In this document: positions 36,348 through 45,410 of the stretch, piece by piece
Numbering within the stretch: the first letter of the stretch is position 1
Layout: every line of letters begins with the position of its first letter
Assembly: GCA_007116495.1 (NCBI GenBank)
Contig: SKIJ01000029.1
Coordinates: 1-55,988 of the forward strand
From: Cryomorphaceae bacterium
Lineage (GTDB): Bacteria > Bacteroidota > Bacteroidia > Flavobacteriales > Schleiferiaceae
Length of the DNA: 55,988 bases
Direction of reading: 5' to 3'
The notes under the pieces: generated by a model
Databases searched by the model: none
Told to the model about the DNA's origin: nothing
The model's input: only the letters and a program-made list of their open reading frames with translations
Position numbers and translations under genes: made by a program

Positions 36348-36720
36348 TCTCAAAAATCTATATCCTTTGTTAATATTACCATTTATTTATTTTCAGTAAT
36401 GCGAAATGCAAATACGTGCTTCGAATTATAGCGTTGAAAAACAATTTATTAACTAATAAATAACGCAAAATACGAAAAAAATTCTCCATATCCACAGTCG
36501 TCAAAAATAAGTAAAAAAGTCGATTTTACAGAGACTTTATATGACTTAAACTCCTTTTTGACATGTACATTTGCCAAACCTCATAAAGGTATATTTATTT
36601 GATGATTGCATACAATGTGCAACCGCCAACAGATCAGCTAAACATTTGTCATAGCTCTAATTGTTATTGCAAATCTATATGTTCTTAAAGCGGTTTGCTT
36701 TTTTTTAACGACCACAATGA
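36348..36720. other. Divergent recF / proline dehydrogenase intergenic region
   Basis: AT-rich stretch of 373 bases. A plus-strand TACATTTG box (36566-36573) could start the proline dehydrogenase transcript. A minus-strand match (TAGATTTG, 36670-36677) is far from recF and has no good partner element. No open reading frame, hairpin or RNA gene is recognised. Confidence 0.55.
36566..36573 (+). promoter_or_regulatory. Candidate -7 promoter element for proline dehydrogenase
   Basis: TACATTTG followed by CC matches TAnnTTTG. It would give a leader of about 140 bases. The nearest TTG upstream is too close (5 bases), so support is limited. Confidence 0.4.
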
Positions 36721-37932
36721 ATGTCAACACTAGATAAAAATCACATCGATTTTGAAGATACGCAAGTTGCTTTTGCATATCGATCCAATTCAGAATTACG
36801 CAAAGCGTTTTACATGTTTAAAATGTTAAGTTTTCCAACATTGGTAAATCTTGGAAAGCGTTTGTTGATTCCGGCTATTGAGTTGGGTATTCCACTTCAG
36901 GGTTTGGTGAAAATCACAGTGTTTAATCAGTTTTGCGGTGGAGAAACCGTTGAAGACAGTAATCAAGTTATTGACCGAATTAAGGGCTATGGTGTAAAAG
37001 CCATATTAGACTATTCCGTAGAAGGCAATGAAAGTGAAGTGGAGTTTGACCGAGCAACCGACAAGCTGCTCAAAACCATCCGCATGGCTGAAACACAACT
37101 TGCCATCCCGTTTTCTGTTTTTAAAGTAACTGCCCTATGCCGACATGAGCTACTTGAAAAAAAGTCTAGAAACGTAAGCCTTTCCTACGAGGAAGAACAA
37201 GAGTGGTCTCGCGTCAAACAACGCGTACTGCGCATTTGTGAAGCGGGCGCCAAAAATGAATTTCCCATAATGATTGATGCCGAGGAAAGCTGGATTCAAG
37301 GGGGCATAGACGAGCTTTGTGAAGAAATGATGGCGCGATTTAACAAGGAAAAGTCCCTTATATACAATACGGTTCAAATGTACCGTCACGATCGCTTAGA
37401 ATACCTAAAGGACTTGTATGCGCGTGCACGGAAGGAAGGGTATTATTTAGGGATTAAAGTTGTGCGAGGTGCATATATGGAGAAAGAACGAGAGCGTGCC
37501 GAAGAAATGGGATACCCCTCTCCTATTCAAGTAGATAAAAAAGCATCTGATCGCGATTACGACAATGCCATTCGATTCATAATAGATAACATCCATTACA
37601 TCAACCTAGTTGCAGGTACGCACAATGAAGCCAGTTCGCAACTGCTTGTTGATTTGATGAAAGAACGTGATATAGCACCAAACGACCACCGTATTTATTT
37701 TTCACAACTATATGGCATGAGTGATAATTTAAGCTTTAACCTCGCACACGCTGGTTACAACGTTGTGAAATATTTGCCCTTTGGCCCCATTAAAGAAGTG
37801 CTTCCATATTTGATACGACGTGCAGAAGAAAACACCTCCGTAAAAGGACAAACGGGTCGTGAATTGGGATTAATTGAACGCGAATTAAAGCGACGGAAAA
37901 AAGAAAAACCTTTGTTAAAAGAAATGCCATAG
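36721..37932 (+). CDS. Proline dehydrogenase
   Basis: FAD enzyme of 403 aa that oxidises proline to pyrroline-5-carboxylate. It has the barrel segments GVKAILDYSVEG, FSVFKVTALCRHELL, FPIMIDAEESWIQ, NTVQMYRHDRLEYL, GIKVVRGAYMEKERERA and VAGTHNEASS, and the C-terminal KYLPFGPIKEVLPYLIRRAEENTS region that closes the active site. It is a stand-alone enzyme: there is no fused pyrroline-5-carboxylate dehydrogenase domain, and no such gene is adjacent. The basic tail (LKRRKKEKPLLKEM) is family-like. Confidence 0.93.
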   Translation: MSTLDKNHIDFEDTQVAFAYRSNSELRKAFYMFKMLSFPTLVNLGKRLLIPAIELGIPLQGLVKITVFNQFCGGETVEDSNQVIDRIKGYGVKAILDYSVEGNESEVEFDRATDKLLKTIRMAETQLAIPFSVFKVTALCRHELLEKKSRNVSLSYEEEQEWSRVKQRVLRICEAGAKNEFPIMIDAEESWIQGGIDELCEEMMARFNKEKSLIYNTVQMYRHDRLEYLKDLYARARKEGYYLGIKVVRGAYMEKERERAEEMGYPSPIQVDKKASDRDYDNAIRFIIDNIHYINLVAGTHNEASSQLLVDLMKERDIAPNDHRIYFSQLYGMSDNLSFNLAHAGYNVVKYLPFGPIKEVLPYLIRRAEENTSVKGQTGRELGLIERELKRRKKEKPLLKEMP

Positions 37933-38018
37933 TTGGCATCTTACAGAAAATTCATTATTTATCTCGTGAACGATTTATGATGGTTTGATCTAATAAATAA
38001 AATTCATTTAGTAAATTT

Positions 38019-38660
38019 ATGGAAACATATCTGAATTTCTTCTTAGTAGGAATAACCAGTTTTTTTACTTTGATGAATCCGCTTGGTATAATGCCTGTTT
38101 TTATGGGCATGACAGCAACCCTAGACAGAGCCAATCAGAAAAAAACGGCTGTAAAAGCAATGACTGTGGCTTTTTTCACCCTTTTAGGGTTCGCCTTTAC
38201 TGGACAACTACTATTCAGTTTCTTTGGTATTTCGGTAGATGCATTTCGCGTTGTTGGAGGTATATTATTCTTTCTCTTAGGGCAAGATATGCTGCAAGCT
38301 CGTTTGGGGCGTTATAAAGTGGAGGATGAAAACCAAACCCGCAAATATGTTGGTGATATATCGGTTACACCGTTAGCCATACCTATGATATGTGGCCCGG
38401 GCGCCATTACAAATGCCATCGTACTGATGGAAGATGCTCAGGGTGTTGCCATGAAAAGCGTACTGATTTCATCTATCTTGATGGTTTGCGGGGTGAGTTT
38501 AGTCGTACTCATTGGTGCCGGGAAAATATCAAACCTCTTAGGGGAAACCGGTACCAATATTATGATGCGGTTGATGGGTTTAATTGTCATGGTAATCGCC
38601 GTGGAGTTCTTCCTAAGTGGTCTAACTCCAATCCTTCAAAACATATTTCCAGTAAGTTAA
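38019..38660 (+). CDS. MarC-family integral membrane protein
   Basis: Inner-membrane protein of 213 aa with about six hydrophobic helices. MarC-family landmarks are FFTLMNPLGIMPVFMGMT near the N-terminus, FRVVGGILFFLLGQDML, VTPLAIPMICGPGAITNAIV, and NIMMRLMGLIVMVIAVEFFLSG near the end. The substrate of the family is not settled. It stands between proline dehydrogenase and the convergent DUF192 gene, with no clear operon partner. Confidence 0.92.
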   Translation: METYLNFFLVGITSFFTLMNPLGIMPVFMGMTATLDRANQKKTAVKAMTVAFFTLLGFAFTGQLLFSFFGISVDAFRVVGGILFFLLGQDMLQARLGRYKVEDENQTRKYVGDISVTPLAIPMICGPGAITNAIVLMEDAQGVAMKSVLISSILMVCGVSLVVLIGAGKISNLLGETGTNIMMRLMGLIVMVIAVEFFLSGLTPILQNIFPVS

Positions 38661-38670
38661 TGAAGATAAA

Positions 38671-39174
38671 TCACCTTCGCTTATATGTGATTTTATCACC
38701 TACTTTAATTCCCTGCTGCTGGGAATAACCACCGGGAACTTCCAAAATGTAAATGGCTGGTTTACCACTGGGTAAACTCTTTTCACTAAGAGGTTCGGCA
38801 TTTTCAATGATGCTTACAACTTCTTTATTGCTGTTGATGTAAATGATGTCTAACGGAATAAGCGTATTCTTCATGTAAAAACTCTGCGGTCGTTCTTGCT
38901 TCATTAAAAACAACATACCAGTATGCAATTCCATACTGCTTCGAAACATCATTCCGTACTGAATGTCTCTTTGCTTCTCCACAATTTCGATGCGCAATGA
39001 AGTAATGGTATCACTCGAGGTATCGTCCACTACCCATAAGTAGCCATCATGACGAAACTGAGGTTCTACACGTTGACGTTTTAAGGGTTCATTGGGTTGT
39101 GCCGATTCTGTACAACTGCCAAATACCGTTATCAATGCGATGCTAACGATCAAAAATTTTGCGCGGAGAGTCAT
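38671..39174 (-). CDS. DUF192 lipoprotein
   Basis: Protein of 167 aa with a lipoprotein signal (lipobox VFGSC, Cys21). The mature domain is DUF192: IEIVEKQRDIQYGMMFRSSM, GMLFLMKQERPQSFYMKNTLIPLDIIYI shown in parts as YMKNTLIPLDIIYI, and a C-terminal ILEVPGGYSQQQGIKVGD. Its function is unknown. It starts 6 bases after lgt, the enzyme that lipidates such proteins, so the two are co-transcribed. Confidence 0.9.
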   Translation of the reverse strand: MTLRAKFLIVSIALITVFGSCTESAQPNEPLKRQRVEPQFRHDGYLWVVDDTSSDTITSLRIEIVEKQRDIQYGMMFRSSMELHTGMLFLMKQERPQSFYMKNTLIPLDIIYINSNKEVVSIIENAEPLSEKSLPSGKPAIYILEVPGGYSQQQGIKVGDKITYKRR

Positions 39175-39180
39175 GCTTAT

Positions 39181-40266
39181 TTATTTGTCGTTTGGTATGG
39201 AAACTCGTTTTGGTTTTGCAAAAAAATACAGACCTACAATTACCAAAGGGATACTCAGGTATTGCCCCATGTTGAGCTGGTAATCTGCCTCAAATGCTAC
39301 CTGATTGGCTTTGTAGAATTCAACAAAAAAGCGAAATCCAAAAATGGTTATAAGAAATAATGCAAATATTCGACCTTGAGCGTACTTGATGTTTGTTTTA
39401 TAGAACAACGTGTATAGAAGTACAAATATCAATAGATAAGCTAATGCTTCAATCAATTGAGTTGGATAACGGGGAACACCCAAAACAAGTGTTTTACCCA
39501 TCACTTGATTTTCTTTTTCGGCAAACTCAGATGGTGCATTGGGGTACGAAATCACCGTTTGGTTGTCTACGAGTAAACTGTTTAGGTAATTAGGAATTTG
39601 CTCTCTCAAGGCACGCTGAACATATTCCTCTCCCGCTCGATCCACAAAAAACACTTCCATGGAGTAAACCGGATAACTAATGCCATCTTTTTCCAATCGT
39701 TCATTCGTTTTGATGAAGGTTACATCGGTAATGCCCTGAAACGAATTAATGATGCGATTTTTTGCCGGTTGTAAATAAACCGTTTCGATAGATGAATTTG
39801 CTTTAGCTCCGTATATTTCTGAATTGGCCATATTGCCCAAACGAATGAAACAACCTGCTAACGCAATGGTAATTACAGCACGGTCTAGTACCCAAAGCAC
39901 ACTCTTCTTACTCACCTTTTTGGAGAAAATAATCAACGCTAATATGATGGCTACTGCTGCCCCGTGACTGGCCAACCCCCCTTCCCATACTTTTAATATT
40001 TCACCCGGGTGTTGGCTGTAATATTCCCATTCATAAAAGAAAACATGCCCCAAACGTGCGCCCAAAATGGTTGCTACCACTACATAAGTCAAAAGCGAAT
40101 CGAGCCAGTCAATAGGAATATTTTCTTGTTCAAAAATCCGCTTAACAATCCAGTAGCCTACCAAAAAACCTAATGCAAAGAGTAAACTATAGAACCGTAG
40201 AGTAAACGACCCAATGTCGATACCTTGCGGCATATTCCACGTAAAAGTAAGCAGTGATGTAAACAT
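39181..40266 (-). CDS. lgt: Prolipoprotein diacylglyceryl transferase with a large insertion
   Basis: Inner-membrane enzyme that attaches diacylglycerol to the lipobox cysteine of lipoproteins. It has 361 aa, longer than the common 260-300. Landmarks: FTLRFYSLLFALGFLVGYW, ILGARLGHVFFYEW, the essential SHG at His101, and CFIRLGNMANSEIYG with Arg142. Residues about 154-262 form a hydrophilic insertion before GVPRYPTQLIEAL; the core then resumes with RIFALFLITIFGFRFFVEF. The many lipoproteins in this window are its likely substrates. It leads the lgt-DUF192 pair. Confidence 0.94.
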   Translation of the reverse strand: MFTSLLTFTWNMPQGIDIGSFTLRFYSLLFALGFLVGYWIVKRIFEQENIPIDWLDSLLTYVVVATILGARLGHVFFYEWEYYSQHPGEILKVWEGGLASHGAAVAIILALIIFSKKVSKKSVLWVLDRAVITIALAGCFIRLGNMANSEIYGAKANSSIETVYLQPAKNRIINSFQGITDVTFIKTNERLEKDGISYPVYSMEVFFVDRAGEEYVQRALREQIPNYLNSLLVDNQTVISYPNAPSEFAEKENQVMGKTLVLGVPRYPTQLIEALAYLLIFVLLYTLFYKTNIKYAQGRIFALFLITIFGFRFFVEFYKANQVAFEADYQLNMGQYLSIPLVIVGLYFFAKPKRVSIPNDK

Positions 40267-40432
40267 AAATACTGTTTTGATCTGAGGGTGCTAAAGTATG
40301 ACAGATAATGGTTTTTATGTAGAGCCAATAATTAATAAAACGATTAACAATAAACCGTGAATATTCTTTTACTATTCGCTTTCGATTTTACGAGCTTTGA
40401 TGAATAAATTAGCATCATAAAAATTACATCAT

Positions 40433-41926
40433 ATGAAAGTACATTTGTTACTCATAGTTTTTGCGATTCCCTTCCTCTTATCTTCTCAAAATGATGACTC
40501 TAAGCGAAACTGGCCGGCGGCATCGAGTACGGAACACCGTATTACAATAGATGGAAATCGCATTGATTTTATCGCTAAAGCAGCGCATTTGCCCTTGCAC
40601 AACGAAAAAGGTGAGCAGATAGCACAATTTTTTTACGTCGCGTACACGGCAAAAGGCGTCAAAAATCCAGCAAAACGTCCGATTACGTTTGTGTTCAACG
40701 GTGGACCAGGCTCGAGTTCTGTATGGTTGCATATGGGTGCTTTAGGCCCGAAGCGCATCGTGATGAACGACGAGGGATTGGCAACACCCCCGCCCTATGA
40801 CGTGGTAGACAACGCGTATAGTTGGATAGACCAAACCGACTTGGTTTTCATCGACCCGGTAGAAACAGGATTCAGTCGACCATACGATGGTGTTGACAAA
40901 AAAGAATTTACAGGATACGACGAAGACATCAAGAGTGTTGGTGATTTTATTCGCCATTACGTGAGCATGGAAGGTCGATGGTTATCTCCAAAATTTTTAG
41001 CCGGTGAGAGCTACGGAACAACTCGTGCAGCAGGGTTATCCGGCTATCTGCAGGATCGCCACGGAATGTATTTGAATGGCATTGTATTGATTTCAGCGGT
41101 TCTCAATTTTCAAACACTAGCATTTAACGATGGTAACGATCTGCCTCATGCACTCTTCCTACCATCTTTTGCCGCTACAGCATACGCACACGGAAAAATT
41201 GACACACTACGCTTTCCCAACCGCGATGCCTTTCTTCGTGAAGTGGAACAATTTTCGCTCGGTGAATATTCTTTATTTCTCAATGCCGGTGATAAACTAA
41301 ATGATGAGGAAAAAGAACAACTCGCTGAGTCACTTTCTCATTATACCGGACTTTCTAAAGCATTTATCACTTCGCATCACTTTCGCTTAAATACATGGAC
41401 ATTTACCAAAGAATTACTCCGTTCCGAAGGATTTACCGTAGGTCGTTTTGATGGCTTAGTAAAAGGACGCGACAAAAAACCGGCAGGTGATTCGTATGAT
41501 TTTGATCCGAGCTACAATTTATCGATCTTTGGTGCTTACACCGCAGCCATTAATGATCATTTGAAAAACAATCTTCAGTTTAACTGGGATGAAACAACCT
41601 ATGAAATATTGACGGGTAACGTACGCCCTTGGAATTATGGAAATGCACAAAACCGATACATCAACAACAGCGAAACACTTCGCTCCGCTATCCACAAAAA
41701 CAATCACTTGAATGTTTTGATTTGCAGTGGATTATTTGATTTGGCAACGCCTTATTTTGCCACTGATTACACCGTTGATCACATGTTTATAGCCCCGGAG
41801 TTAAAAAGCAATATCTCGACAGAGTATTACGATGCCGGACACATGATGTACAGCATCCCAGATCAGCTTGAAAAATTCACCGATGATGTTCGGGCATTTT
41901 ACCGTAAAATTTTATCGGAATTGTGA
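40433..41926 (+). CDS. Secreted S10-family serine carboxypeptidase-like peptidase
   Basis: Exported 497-aa protein with an N-terminal signal ([19 protein letters not shown]). It has the S10 landmarks: the oxyanion region [18 protein letters not shown], the nucleophile GESYGTT with Ser193, an aspartate region [10 protein letters not shown], and the catalytic histidine YDAGHMMYS near the end. Such enzymes remove C-terminal amino acids from peptides, probably in the periplasm. Length fits the bacterial family. It ends 76 bases before paaA, which has its own promoter. Confidence 0.92.
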   Translation: MKVHLLLIVFAIPFLLSSQNDDSKRNWPAASSTEHRITIDGNRIDFIAKAAHLPLHNEKGEQIAQFFYVAYTAKGVKNPAKRPITFVFNGGPGSSSVWLHMGALGPKRIVMNDEGLATPPPYDVVDNAYSWIDQTDLVFIDPVETGFSRPYDGVDKKEFTGYDEDIKSVGDFIRHYVSMEGRWLSPKFLAGESYGTTRAAGLSGYLQDRHGMYLNGIVLISAVLNFQTLAFNDGNDLPHALFLPSFAATAYAHGKIDTLRFPNRDAFLREVEQFSLGEYSLFLNAGDKLNDEEKEQLAESLSHYTGLSKAFITSHHFRLNTWTFTKELLRSEGFTVGRFDGLVKGRDKKPAGDSYDFDPSYNLSIFGAYTAAINDHLKNNLQFNWDETTYEILTGNVRPWNYGNAQNRYINNSETLRSAIHKNNHLNVLICSGLFDLATPYFATDYTVDHMFIAPELKSNISTEYYDAGHMMYSIPDQLEKFTDDVRAFYRKILSEL

Positions 41927-41950
41927 ACCACTCGTCAATCAAATTAGTTA

Positions 41951-41982
41951 TTTGTATAGGATATGCTTCGATGCTATCTTTG
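41951..41982 (+). promoter_or_regulatory. Predicted paa operon promoter
   Basis: TTTG (41951-41954), a 20-base spacer and TATCTTTG (41975-41982) fit the Bacteroidota -33/-7 promoter well. The expected transcript start is about 41988, giving a leader of about 15 bases before the paaA ATG. Confidence 0.75.
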
Positions 41983-42002
41983 TAACGTTAAAAATATTTA
42001 TT

Positions 42003-42965
42003 ATGAGCAAGGAAGAGATCATGAATTTGGAAGAGCGATTCAATCGCTATGTGGCGGAGGAAAATAAGGTAGAGCCTAAAGATTGGATGCCTGAAAAATA
42101 CCGCAAAACACTCATTAGACAAATAAGTCAGCACGCACATTCAGAAGTTGTTGGCATGTTACCGGAAGCTAATTGGATTACTCGTGCACCTTCCTTGCGA
42201 CGCAAGGTAGCTCTATTGGCAAAGGTTCAAGACGAAGCCGGTCACGGCTTATATTTATACTCTGCAGCAGAAACACTTGGTGCTGATCGCCAGCAGTTGA
42301 TAGAAGATCTTTTAAGTGGTAAAGCTAAATATTCAAGCATCTTTAATTACCCAACCCCAACTTGGGCCGACATGGGTGCCATTGGGTGGTTGGTTGACGG
42401 TGCTGCAATCGCCAATCAGGTTATGCTTTGTCGCACATCGTACGGTCCTTACGCAAGAGCAATGGTTCGCATTTGTAAAGAGGAAAGTTTTCATCAGCGT
42501 CAAGGCTATGAAATTATGATGGCACTTGCTGCCGGTACACCAACGCAAAAGAAAATGGCTCAAGATGCTCTAAATCGTTGGTGGTGGCCATCGCTTATGA
42601 TGTTTGGGCCTACCGATGATAATTCACCAAACTCTGCCCAATCGATGAAATGGCGCATTAAACGCAAAAGCAACGACGAACTGCGTCAGGAATTCATCGA
42701 TAAAACTGTACCCCAAGCAGAGTTTATAGGTTTAACAATACCTGATCCTGATCTGAAATGGAACGATGAAAGTGGTCACTACGATTTCGGTGAAATAAAT
42801 TGGGACGAATTCTACAATGTAATTAAAGGCAATGGGAAGTGCAACAAGCAGCGTTTGGATGCACGCAATAAGGCTCACGATGAAGGGAAATGGATTAGGG
42901 AAGCAGCCAATGCATATGCAGAAAAGCAAGCAAAACGAAGAGAACAATCTTCGTCCGTTGCATAA
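42003..42965 (+). CDS. paaA: 1,2-phenylacetyl-CoA epoxidase subunit A (catalytic)
   Basis: Catalytic di-iron subunit, 320 aa from the ATG at 42003; a longer frame reaches back into the S10 gene but crosses the promoter. The enzyme epoxidises the ring of phenylacetyl-CoA. It has the PaaA landmarks [19 protein letters not shown], the di-iron ligands in [17 protein letters not shown] and [13 protein letters not shown], and the long segment [15 protein letters not shown]. It starts a paaABC-X-paaD cluster. Confidence 0.96.
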   Translation: MSKEEIMNLEERFNRYVAEENKVEPKDWMPEKYRKTLIRQISQHAHSEVVGMLPEANWITRAPSLRRKVALLAKVQDEAGHGLYLYSAAETLGADRQQLIEDLLSGKAKYSSIFNYPTPTWADMGAIGWLVDGAAIANQVMLCRTSYGPYARAMVRICKEESFHQRQGYEIMMALAAGTPTQKKMAQDALNRWWWPSLMMFGPTDDNSPNSAQSMKWRIKRKSNDELRQEFIDKTVPQAEFIGLTIPDPDLKWNDESGHYDFGEINWDEFYNVIKGNGKCNKQRLDARNKAHDEGKWIREAANAYAEKQAKRREQSSSVA

Positions 42966-42993
42966 ATCCTGAACCAACTATTCAAACCTACAT

Positions 42994-43284
42994 ATGACAT
43001 CTAAAGACAATTGGAAAATCTGGGAGGTTTTTGTTCGCAGCAAAAACGGTATCAGTCACAAACATGTTGGATCGCTACATGCGCCTGATGCGGAAATTGC
43101 GCTAAAAAATGCGCGTGATGTATATACACGACGCTCTGAAGGAATCAGCATATGGGTAGTTCCATCTGATTCCATTACTGCTTCAAGACCCGACGATAAA
43201 GAACCCTTGTTTACGCCTTCCGATGACAAGGTATATCGCCACCCAACCTTTTACGAGATTCCCGATGAAATTGGGCATATGTAG
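42994..43284 (+). CDS. paaB: 1,2-phenylacetyl-CoA epoxidase subunit B
   Basis: Small subunit of 96 aa. It opens with WEVFVRSKNGISHKHVGSLHA and has ALKNARDVYTRRSEGISIWVV, both standard for PaaB, which bridges the PaaA-PaaC units. Length is normal. It lies 28 bases after paaA and 42 before paaC. Confidence 0.96.
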   Translation: MTSKDNWKIWEVFVRSKNGISHKHVGSLHAPDAEIALKNARDVYTRRSEGISIWVVPSDSITASRPDDKEPLFTPSDDKVYRHPTFYEIPDEIGHM

Positions 43285-43326
43285 GTCGTTTCGATTATCA
43301 TTTTCTAATCCAATACTAAACGTTTC

Positions 43327-44079
43327 ATGGCTGAAGCTAACGAAAAATACGTCCTGCGTCTAGCAGATAATGCATTAATACTTGGACAACAATTGGGAGA
43401 GTGGTGCGGCCACGGTCCTGTTTTAGAACAAGACATTGCATTAACAAATGTTGCCCTTGATCTCATTGGTCAATCTAGAATGCTTTATCAATATGCAGCT
43501 GAATTATGCGGTGATGGTAGCACGGAAGATGACCTAGCCATGAAACGGGATGTTTTTGATTTTTATAACGTACTTCTTGTAGAGCAACCTAACGGTGACT
43601 GGGGTAATACCATTGTCCGTCAATTTTTTTATGATACGTACAACTATTTTTTATACGACTTTCTCTGCAACAGTACAGATAACCGAATAGCCGAAATTGC
43701 ACGTAAAAGCATCAAAGAAATTGCTTATCACGCACAGTTCAGTGCAGAGTGGGTTATCCGATTGGGTGATGGCACTGAAGAAAGTCACCAGAGAGTACAA
43801 GCATCTGTAAATGATCTTTGGAATTACACTGGGGAAATGTTTACGCCCGACCAATTAGACAAAGACATGTATGAATTGGGAATCGCTCCAGACTTACAAG
43901 AAATAGGCAAGGCTTGGCGAAAAAAAATTGATGAAATCTTAGATATTGCTAGCCTTAAAAAACCAGATAATGAGTTTTTTCACACCGGTGGCAAAGTTGG
44001 TGAGCATGGTGAAACGCTTGGGTTTATTTTAGCTGAATTGCAATTTATGCAACGCGCATACCCAGAAATGAAGTGGTAG
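43327..44079 (+). CDS. paaC: 1,2-phenylacetyl-CoA epoxidase subunit C (structural)
   Basis: Structural partner of PaaA, 250 aa. Landmarks: LADNALILGQQLGEWCGHGP, DIALTNVALDLIGQSRMLYQYAAE, KEIAYHAQFSAEWVIRLGDGTEESH, and GGKVGEHGETLGFILAELQ near the end. The PaaC fold resembles PaaA but lacks the di-iron function. It follows paaB and is 64 bases before a lipoprotein gene that has its own -7 box. Confidence 0.96.
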   Translation: MAEANEKYVLRLADNALILGQQLGEWCGHGPVLEQDIALTNVALDLIGQSRMLYQYAAELCGDGSTEDDLAMKRDVFDFYNVLLVEQPNGDWGNTIVRQFFYDTYNYFLYDFLCNSTDNRIAEIARKSIKEIAYHAQFSAEWVIRLGDGTEESHQRVQASVNDLWNYTGEMFTPDQLDKDMYELGIAPDLQEIGKAWRKKIDEILDIASLKKPDNEFFHTGGKVGEHGETLGFILAELQFMQRAYPEMKW

Positions 44080-44113
44080 TTTTAATGTTTAGTTTCATTT
44101 TGGTTTTATTTAT

Positions 44114-44121
44114 TACTTTTG
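44114..44121 (+). promoter_or_regulatory. Predicted -7 promoter element ahead of the paa-cluster lipoprotein
   Basis: TACTTTTG followed by C is a full consensus match, 22 bases before the ATG at 44144. It suggests a second start inside the paa cluster for the lipoprotein and paaD. No well-spaced -33 TTG is seen. Confidence 0.5.
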
Positions 44122-44143
44122 CATAAATCAATAACTTAAACCA

Positions 44144-44860
44144 ATGAAAACATCATTAAAACTTCTTTTACCAGTTTGTTTTGGACTAATGCTCACATCT
44201 TGTGATGAATTGGAAGACTCCCTGACCGTCTCACTACAACCTACGTTTGAAGAGAGTATGTCGATAGACTTTCCCGATTCAACGCGACCCGGTGAGATTC
44301 AAACCATGTACATGTTGTTTACCCGCAAAATCGATCTTGGTGGCGAACAAGCACCCACCGAATTACGCGGAAACGTAGAGTCTATGGTAAATTTAGAGTT
44401 ATCTGAACTTTATCTAAAGATTGAGGGTGTTAATGGTGAGCCCACGATTCCGAAGCGATTCGAAGGATATATATCGTTCTTCCCTGGTGAAACTTTTGAT
44501 GAAAAAGCTTTCCCTAGTGATACTTTTGATCCCACATCTTTTCCGGGTGATGCGTTCGACCCTGATGCTGACTTGGGGGTTAACTTTGATCGTACAGAAA
44601 TATTACGCGAACAACTCGAGTTTACCTATGTAGGATCTGGTGGTGGAACAGGTAAAGCTGACTTTATTATCCTTGAAAACGGAGAAGGTGAAGGAAAGTA
44701 CCTGATCAACTTGAGTGAAGAAACAGTCCAAATACTAGAAAATAGACTTTTAGATGATGGTGGTATTGGAATAGGTCTTGCAATTGAATTCAATGGCGAT
44801 ATGCCCTTTTCAGCAGATTTCATTCTTGGAATGCAATTCGACCTTGACGTATCACTTTAA
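44144..44860 (+). CDS. Unknown lipoprotein inside the paa operon, with a tandem decapeptide repeat
   Basis: Acidic protein of 238 aa with a lipoprotein signal (lipobox MLTSC, Cys20). Residues 113-142 hold three tandem 10-residue repeats: FPGETFDEKA, FPSDTFDPTS and FPGDAFDPDA. The flanking regions look beta-rich (TELRGNVESMVNLELSELYLK before, and YLINLSEETVQILENRL after), and a Gly-rich turn GSGGGTGKA follows the repeats. I recognise no family. It lies between paaC and paaD but is not a known part of the cytoplasmic epoxidase. Its own promoter-like box suggests it could be independent of the pathway. Confidence 0.8.
   Translation: MKTSLKLLLPVCFGLMLTSCDELEDSLTVSLQPTFEESMSIDFPDSTRPGEIQTMYMLFTRKIDLGGEQAPTELRGNVESMVNLELSELYLKIEGVNGEPTIPKRFEGYISFFPGETFDEKAFPSDTFDPTSFPGDAFDPDADLGVNFDRTEILREQLEFTYVGSGGGTGKADFIILENGEGEGKYLINLSEETVQILENRLLDDGGIGIGLAIEFNGDMPFSADFILGMQFDLDVSL
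44480..44569 (+). repeat. Three 30-bp coding repeats in the paa-cluster lipoprotein
   Basis: Three units at 44480-44509, 44510-44539 and 44540-44569 encode variants of FP-x-[DE]-x-FD plus three residues. They are diverged at DNA level, especially the third, so the period is conserved as protein rather than as recent DNA duplication. Confidence 0.85.
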
Positions 44861-44891
44861 ACACTAATCGTATTGAACGTGTTAATGTAGT

Positions 44892-45371
44892 ATGATTGAT
44901 AAAATAAAATCCATACTCGAAAAAGTAACAGATCCCGAAATCCCCGTCCTCACAATAGAGGATCTGGGGATTATTCGGGATGTTTTTGTGAGTGACGATG
45001 GTCGTGTAACCGTAGTCATTACACCGACATATAGCGGTTGTCCGGCTATGGACACCATAGAAGACGACATCAAGTCTGCGCTTAGTGAGGCAGGCTACAA
45101 CGTAGATGTAAAAACCGTTCTTGACCCACCTTGGACAACTGAATGGATGTCTGAAAATGGAAAGAAAAAATTAGAAGAATACGGCATAGCACCACCAAAT
45201 ACAGAGACCTCAGATAAACGAACGTTGTTTGGTAAAGCCCCTGAAGTACGTTGCCCTCATTGCAAATCAATGAACACAAATCTTGTTAGTCAATTCGGAT
45301 CAACTCCGTGTAAATCATTGTATAAGTGCACTGATTGTCTTGAACCCTTTGACTATTTTAAGTGTATCTAA
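44892..45371 (+). CDS. paaD: 1,2-phenylacetyl-CoA epoxidase maturation subunit PaaD
   Basis: Protein of 159 aa with an N-terminal MIP18/DUF59 domain (VTDPEIPVLTIEDLGIIRDV, TPTYSGCPAMDTIEDDI, DPPWTTEWMSENGK) and a C-terminal zinc-ribbon-like part (RCPHCKSMN, then LYKCTDC). PaaD is thought to help assemble metal centres of the epoxidase system. It follows the unknown lipoprotein by 31 bases. paaE, the reductase that normally follows, is not here: the next gene is on the other strand. Confidence 0.95.
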   Translation: MIDKIKSILEKVTDPEIPVLTIEDLGIIRDVFVSDDGRVTVVITPTYSGCPAMDTIEDDIKSALSEAGYNVDVKTVLDPPWTTEWMSENGKKKLEEYGIAPPNTETSDKRTLFGKAPEVRCPHCKSMNTNLVSQFGSTPCKSLYKCTDCLEPFDYFKCI

Positions 45372-45410
45372 ATTATAAGAGTATATTCTTTTTTTTTTAG
45401 ACACATATTT

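Noticed and set aside
36670-36677. Minus-strand TAGATTTG as a recF promoter
   Set aside because: It is over 300 bases from recF and lacks a -33 element; a chance match is likely in AT-rich sequence.
38665-38697. Hairpin GATAAATCAC / GTGATTTTATC between marC and DUF192
   Set aside because: The stem has a bulge and a long loop, lies partly in the DUF192 coding region, and no T-run follows; too weak to call.
45388-45398. Run of T residues between paaD and the riboside kinase
   Set aside because: A small AT-only stem precedes it, but there is no GC-rich hairpin, so I do not call a terminator.
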